DNA of 64,000 bases, from contig NZ_WRXN01000002.1 of assembly GCF_009758205.1 (NCBI RefSeq), forward strand, positions 62,001 through 126,000, read 5' to 3'. Origin of the DNA: Chitinophaga tropicalis (GTDB lineage: Bacteria > Bacteroidota > Bacteroidia > Chitinophagales > Chitinophagaceae). The notes beneath the pieces were generated by a model. The model searched no databases. It worked only from the letters and a program-made list of their open reading frames with translations, and was not told the DNA's origin. Positions 61,428 through 64,000 of the stretch are shown here, in pieces (the first letter of the stretch is position 1; each line of letters starts with the position of its first letter). The position numbers and the translations under genes were made by a program.

Positions 61428-62591
61428 TCACTGCTTTACTACAATGTTTTTCCCGTGGATTTCAAATTGTACTTTACCCGTTAATTCCAGTATTTTCAGC
61501 AGCTGCTCGGCATTGGCGCTCCTGGATATCTGTCCCGAGAAACGTGCTGAAATACCTCCTTTATACTCAAACTGAATATCATACCATCTTGCTGCCTGTC
61601 GTAAAACAGTTTCAATATCTGCAGCTTTGAACTGGAATATACCGTTCTTCCAGGCTATCACTTCTTCTGTGTCTACATCGCTCTGCACCTTTATCCCGCC
61701 CTCAGGTTTAACAGAAGCCTCCTGTCCGGGCTTCAGCATGCTGGCCTGCCTGCCGTCAGTAACTTTCACACTTCCTTCAAGCAGTGTGGTACGGATACTT
61801 GGTTCATCTGTATAGCTGTTGATGTTGAAATGAGTACCTAATACTTCTACATCAACATTACCTGCCTGAACATGAAACGGCATAGATGCGTTTTTGGCCA
61901 CTTCGAAATACCCTTCGCCGGTTAACTGCACATGCCTTTCCTTCCCGGAAAAGGCTGCAGGGTATCTTAAGCTGGAAGAGGCATTCAGCCAGACTTTAGT
62001 GCCGTCAGACAATGTAAGCTGGTATTGGCCGCCCCTTGGAGTGCTTATTGTGTTGTAGACAGTTGCATCGGGTGTATTACCTGTTACGTTATAGGATAGT
62101 TGTCCATTCCCCTGTTTAACGATCTTTGCCTGTCCCTGTTGCGCCAGCGTACCTTCTTTTGCGTTGTCAAGTATAATCTTTGCGCCGTTGCCTAATTGTA
62201 ATATGGCTTTATTCCCTCCCGGTGTAATAGCAGTATTACTGCTGACAGTTACTTCCTTTTCAGGCACAGGCTTTAATGAAAACCACCAGTAAGCAGTTCC
62301 GGCTATCGCCACCATAAGTGTGCACGCTACAGCCATTTTTTTTATAAAACTGAATATAGTGCCTGGTCTCTTTTTAATATTATCCTGCAAACGCTCCTGT
62401 ATACTGGCCAGTATACTATTGTCTTGCTCCCCTTCAAATGTATGTTCCTCCAGTTCGGTATCGATAAGGGCTTCCAGTTGTTCCCTGTATTCCGGTTGAT
62501 TCAGCATACTGCGGAAGAGCTCCCATTCCGCTTCCGTCATCCGGCCGGTCAGGTATTTATCCAGTAATTCCTGAAAAGAGTTCTTCTGCAT
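61428..62591 (-). CDS. FecR-family anti-sigma factor (pectin locus)
   Basis: A 387-residue protein. The cytoplasmic part (1-83) starts MQKNSFQELLDKYLTGRMTE; one membrane helix follows (about 86-106, MAVACTLMVAIAGTAYWWF). The FecR domain spans about 175-280 (YNTISTPRGGQYQLTLSDGT, LTGEGYFEVAKNASMPFHV, LGTHFNINSY). A DUF4974 domain ends the protein (about 315-387, FQFKAADIETVLRQAARWYD). It keeps the longer TPRGG form typical of anti-sigma factors paired with STN-type SusC. It lies 169 bp below the sigma gene, and a GGCC palindrome sits in that gap. Confidence 0.93.
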   Translation of the reverse strand: MQKNSFQELLDKYLTGRMTEAEWELFRSMLNQPEYREQLEALIDTELEEHTFEGEQDNSILASIQERLQDNIKKRPGTIFSFIKKMAVACTLMVAIAGTAYWWFSLKPVPEKEVTVSSNTAITPGGNKAILQLGNGAKIILDNAKEGTLAQQGQAKIVKQGNGQLSYNVTGNTPDATVYNTISTPRGGQYQLTLSDGTKVWLNASSSLRYPAAFSGKERHVQLTGEGYFEVAKNASMPFHVQAGNVDVEVLGTHFNINSYTDEPSIRTTLLEGSVKVTDGRQASMLKPGQEASVKPEGGIKVQSDVDTEEVIAWKNGIFQFKAADIETVLRQAARWYDIQFEYKGGISARFSGQISRSANAEQLLKILELTGKVQFEIHGKNIVVKQ

Positions 62592-62725
62592 ATTATTGAA
62601 GACGCATGAGAGAAGTAAAAGGGGACAGTAGGTTTGAAATTTTCTTTTACCTCAAGCAGATTGGCGATGTATCAGCTTGAATTTTAGTCGCTTATCGCAG
62701 GTATATCAATTAAGAAATTTTAGCC

Positions 62726-62736
62726 GGCCGCTGGCC
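62726..62736. repeat. GGCC-type intergenic palindrome (GGCC-GCT-GGCC)
   Basis: Short 4-bp GGCC stem with GCT loop between the ECF sigma and fecR genes, in the context TAGCCGGCCGCTGGCCAAAC. It matches the other GGCC palindromes in loop size. Confidence 0.5.
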
Positions 62737-62760
62737 AAACTCCCTCCCTCAAAAAATCGA

Positions 62761-63348
62761 TTAACTCATTATTATATAAAACATTGACAATATAGTAGTT
62801 ATCTCCGAATGAACACTGATATAACTCCGCAAAAAATTAAGCGCCCTGCAAATATGCTTCTTAACAGCCTCTTTAGACACCTTCATATTACTAGCTATTT
62901 CCTCATGAGACAACCCCTGATCACGGCTCAACAAATAAGCAGTCCTCTGCTGCTGAGGCAACAGATCCACAGCCCTGGCAATCAGCTCAGCCAGTGTCTT
63001 CTGCGATAACGCTCTATCCGGAAGATAATTCTTCTCCTCAACCTCCAGTGCATCATCACTAAGAGGAAGCACGGTTTTTTTCCTTAAAGCACTGATAATA
63101 TGATTACGAGCCATGATGAACAGGTATGAATCAAATCGTTCTACCTGCGGAAGATCTTTCCTTTTCTGCCAGACCTTCAGAAAAACATCCTGCACAATGT
63201 CCTGTGCCTGGCTGGATGACTTAACATAGGTAATAGCCTGCCAGTAGATATTATTCCACTTTTGTTCTACAAGCACTGCAAAGGCCTTCTCGCTGCCTTC
63301 AGCGATCTGTTGCAGTAATAGCTTTTCATCCATGGAATTTATAGTCAT
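62761..63348 (-). CDS. ECF RNA polymerase sigma factor (pectin locus)
   Basis: A 195-residue sigma factor. Region 2 includes EKAFAVLVEQKWNNIYWQAI, QAQDIVQDVFLKVWQKRKDL and FDSYLFIMARNHIISALRK. Region 4 includes LLPQQQRTAYLLSRDQGLSH and EEIASNMKVSKEAVKKHICRAL. The FIMARNHIISALRK form is the common Bacteroidota PUL-type sigma. It is predicted to be held by the downstream FecR and to drive the pectin susC operon. Confidence 0.95.
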   Translation of the reverse strand: MTINSMDEKLLLQQIAEGSEKAFAVLVEQKWNNIYWQAITYVKSSSQAQDIVQDVFLKVWQKRKDLPQVERFDSYLFIMARNHIISALRKKTVLPLSDDALEVEEKNYLPDRALSQKTLAELIARAVDLLPQQQRTAYLLSRDQGLSHEEIASNMKVSKEAVKKHICRALNFLRSYISVHSEITTILSMFYIIMS

Positions 63349-63742
63349 AACGCGAATTTTACGTCTAACCTTTATTGTCTCAGTTTGGCCGCCGCAGGCG
63401 GCTAAACCATCTGACCAGGTGGAATTTGTGATAGGAAATTACACATTTGGCTGATAAACAACAGAAAGAAGTCCGGGAACGATTGCGTAAATAAAACAGC
63501 CTGTTACTAAGAACATGTTTTCAGGGCATCCTTTTTAGAAGATGGACGCTGGTTTATGGCCCCAATTATAAAAAGAACACTATCAAACACCGCGTTACCA
63601 TACTGATGCTTACATTTTAAATCCATCCCCCCGTATAGCACTACTTTAATAACCCGGGGGTATGACCTTTATTTACACCAATACCTCATGCAACTTCTTT
63701 TTCTTCTCAATATCAGGCTTAACATTAGTAAATGGCGTTTTA
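63349..63742. other. 394-bp gap at the right end
   Basis: It holds the 63383-63407 palindrome and otherwise no recognisable gene or promoter. A short plus-strand frame from 63662 overlaps the minus-strand fragment and has no support. Confidence 0.5.
63383..63407. repeat. GGCC-type intergenic palindrome with 11-bp stem (GCA loop)
   Basis: GTTTGGCCGCC (63383-63393) pairs with GGCGGCTAAAC (63397-63407) around GCA, with one G-T pair. It is the longest and clearest member of the family and lies 35 bp upstream of the ECF sigma start codon. Confidence 0.75.
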
Positions 63743-64000
63743 TCAGTTCCGCATGTCTGCATATATTCCCATTCTCTTCTGCCCGGGTATTCCATGTCTA
63801 AGATTCTCCTGTATGCTGGTACCCTGCTTAAATGTTTCACTTGCTTTATCATAATTCTGGTTTTTATAAAGTTGCTTAACTGCGTGAATAAATTTGCCTG
63901 TCTGTTTGCAGAAAGATATCCTGTTTGCACGTTCATCTGCGGTCCAGTCATCGGCTTCATCGCTGGATAGTGCGAGATCGATGATCTCCTGTAAGGTCTC
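63743..64000 (-). CDS. C-terminal fragment of an unrecognised protein (cut by right edge)
   Basis: The minus-strand frame is open from base 64000 to a TGA at 63743-63745, giving 85 residues starting ETLQEIIDLALSSDEADDW. Codon choice and acidic, helix-forming composition (SFCKQTGKFIHAVKQLYKNQ) look like a real gene of this genome. A second open frame on the same strand (63673-63960) overlaps it, is basic and less convincing. The family was not recognised. Confidence 0.5.
   Translation of the reverse strand, partial: ETLQEIIDLALSSDEADDWTADERANRISFCKQTGKFIHAVKQLYKNQNYDKASETFKQGTSIQENLRHGIPGQKRMGIYADMRN

Overview
The window looks like a chromosome segment of a polysaccharide-degrading Bacteroidota, most like Chitinophaga. 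The evidence is three complete SusC/SusD pairs plus one truncated SusC, FecR/ECF-sigma pairs, a reg_prop sensor kinase, type IX secretion (T9SS) C-terminal domains, a PorP/SprF protein, promoters of the TTG-N20-TAnnTTTG type, and no obvious Shine-Dalgarno sites. The genus is inferred from family content, not from a marker gene. No rRNA, tRNA, CRISPR array, insertion sequence or integrase was seen.

Layout. (1) 1-3230, minus strand: an ECF sigma factor, a FecR anti-sigma factor and the start of an STN-containing SusC, cut by the left edge. (2) 3315-16759: an arabinan utilisation locus. A sensor kinase and an AraC-type response regulator (a hybrid two-component system split into two genes) face SusC-SusD-GH43-GH51-GH43. 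Surface capture and endo-cleavage of arabinan would be followed by arabinofuranosidase digestion. (3) 16824-24724, minus strand: a secreted GH64 beta-1,3-glucanase with CBM6 and T9SS signal, an alpha/beta hydrolase, a TPR histidine kinase with a sigma-54 response regulator, and an AraC regulator. (4) 24950-29139, minus strand: an MBL-fold hydrolase and HSL-type lipase operon, a stand-alone PD-(D/E)XK nuclease, and a Tat-exported 5'-nucleotidase-like protein whose metal ligands are mostly replaced. (5) 29305-38974, plus strand: three tandem tail-collar (MdpB-type) proteins, a periplasmic-binding-protein-like protein without a signal peptide, a 1,934-residue surface protein with six units of exactly 495 bp, and its PorP/SprF partner. 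(6) 39085-43117: an LRR/DUF1963 protein, an epoxide-hydrolase-like enzyme and a frameshifted DUF305 gene. (7) 43421-48207: a SusC/SusD pair without enzymes, then an exported chorismate mutase-like protein. (8) 48885-63348, minus strand: a pectin locus with ECF sigma, FecR, STN-SusC, SusD, a DUF5123-type lipoprotein and a large pectate lyase/pectin methylesterase fusion with a T9SS tail. A gene fragment enters from the right edge.

Three things stand out. The block around 28.3-32.2 kb (tail-collar triplet, orphan binding protein, divergent degenerate phosphoesterase) is the best candidate for an undescribed system. Short GGCC-loop-GGCC palindromes recur between transcription units. Several very long perfect hairpin terminators occur, two with an identical core.

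All functional calls rest on motif and domain recognition by eye; no database search was run.
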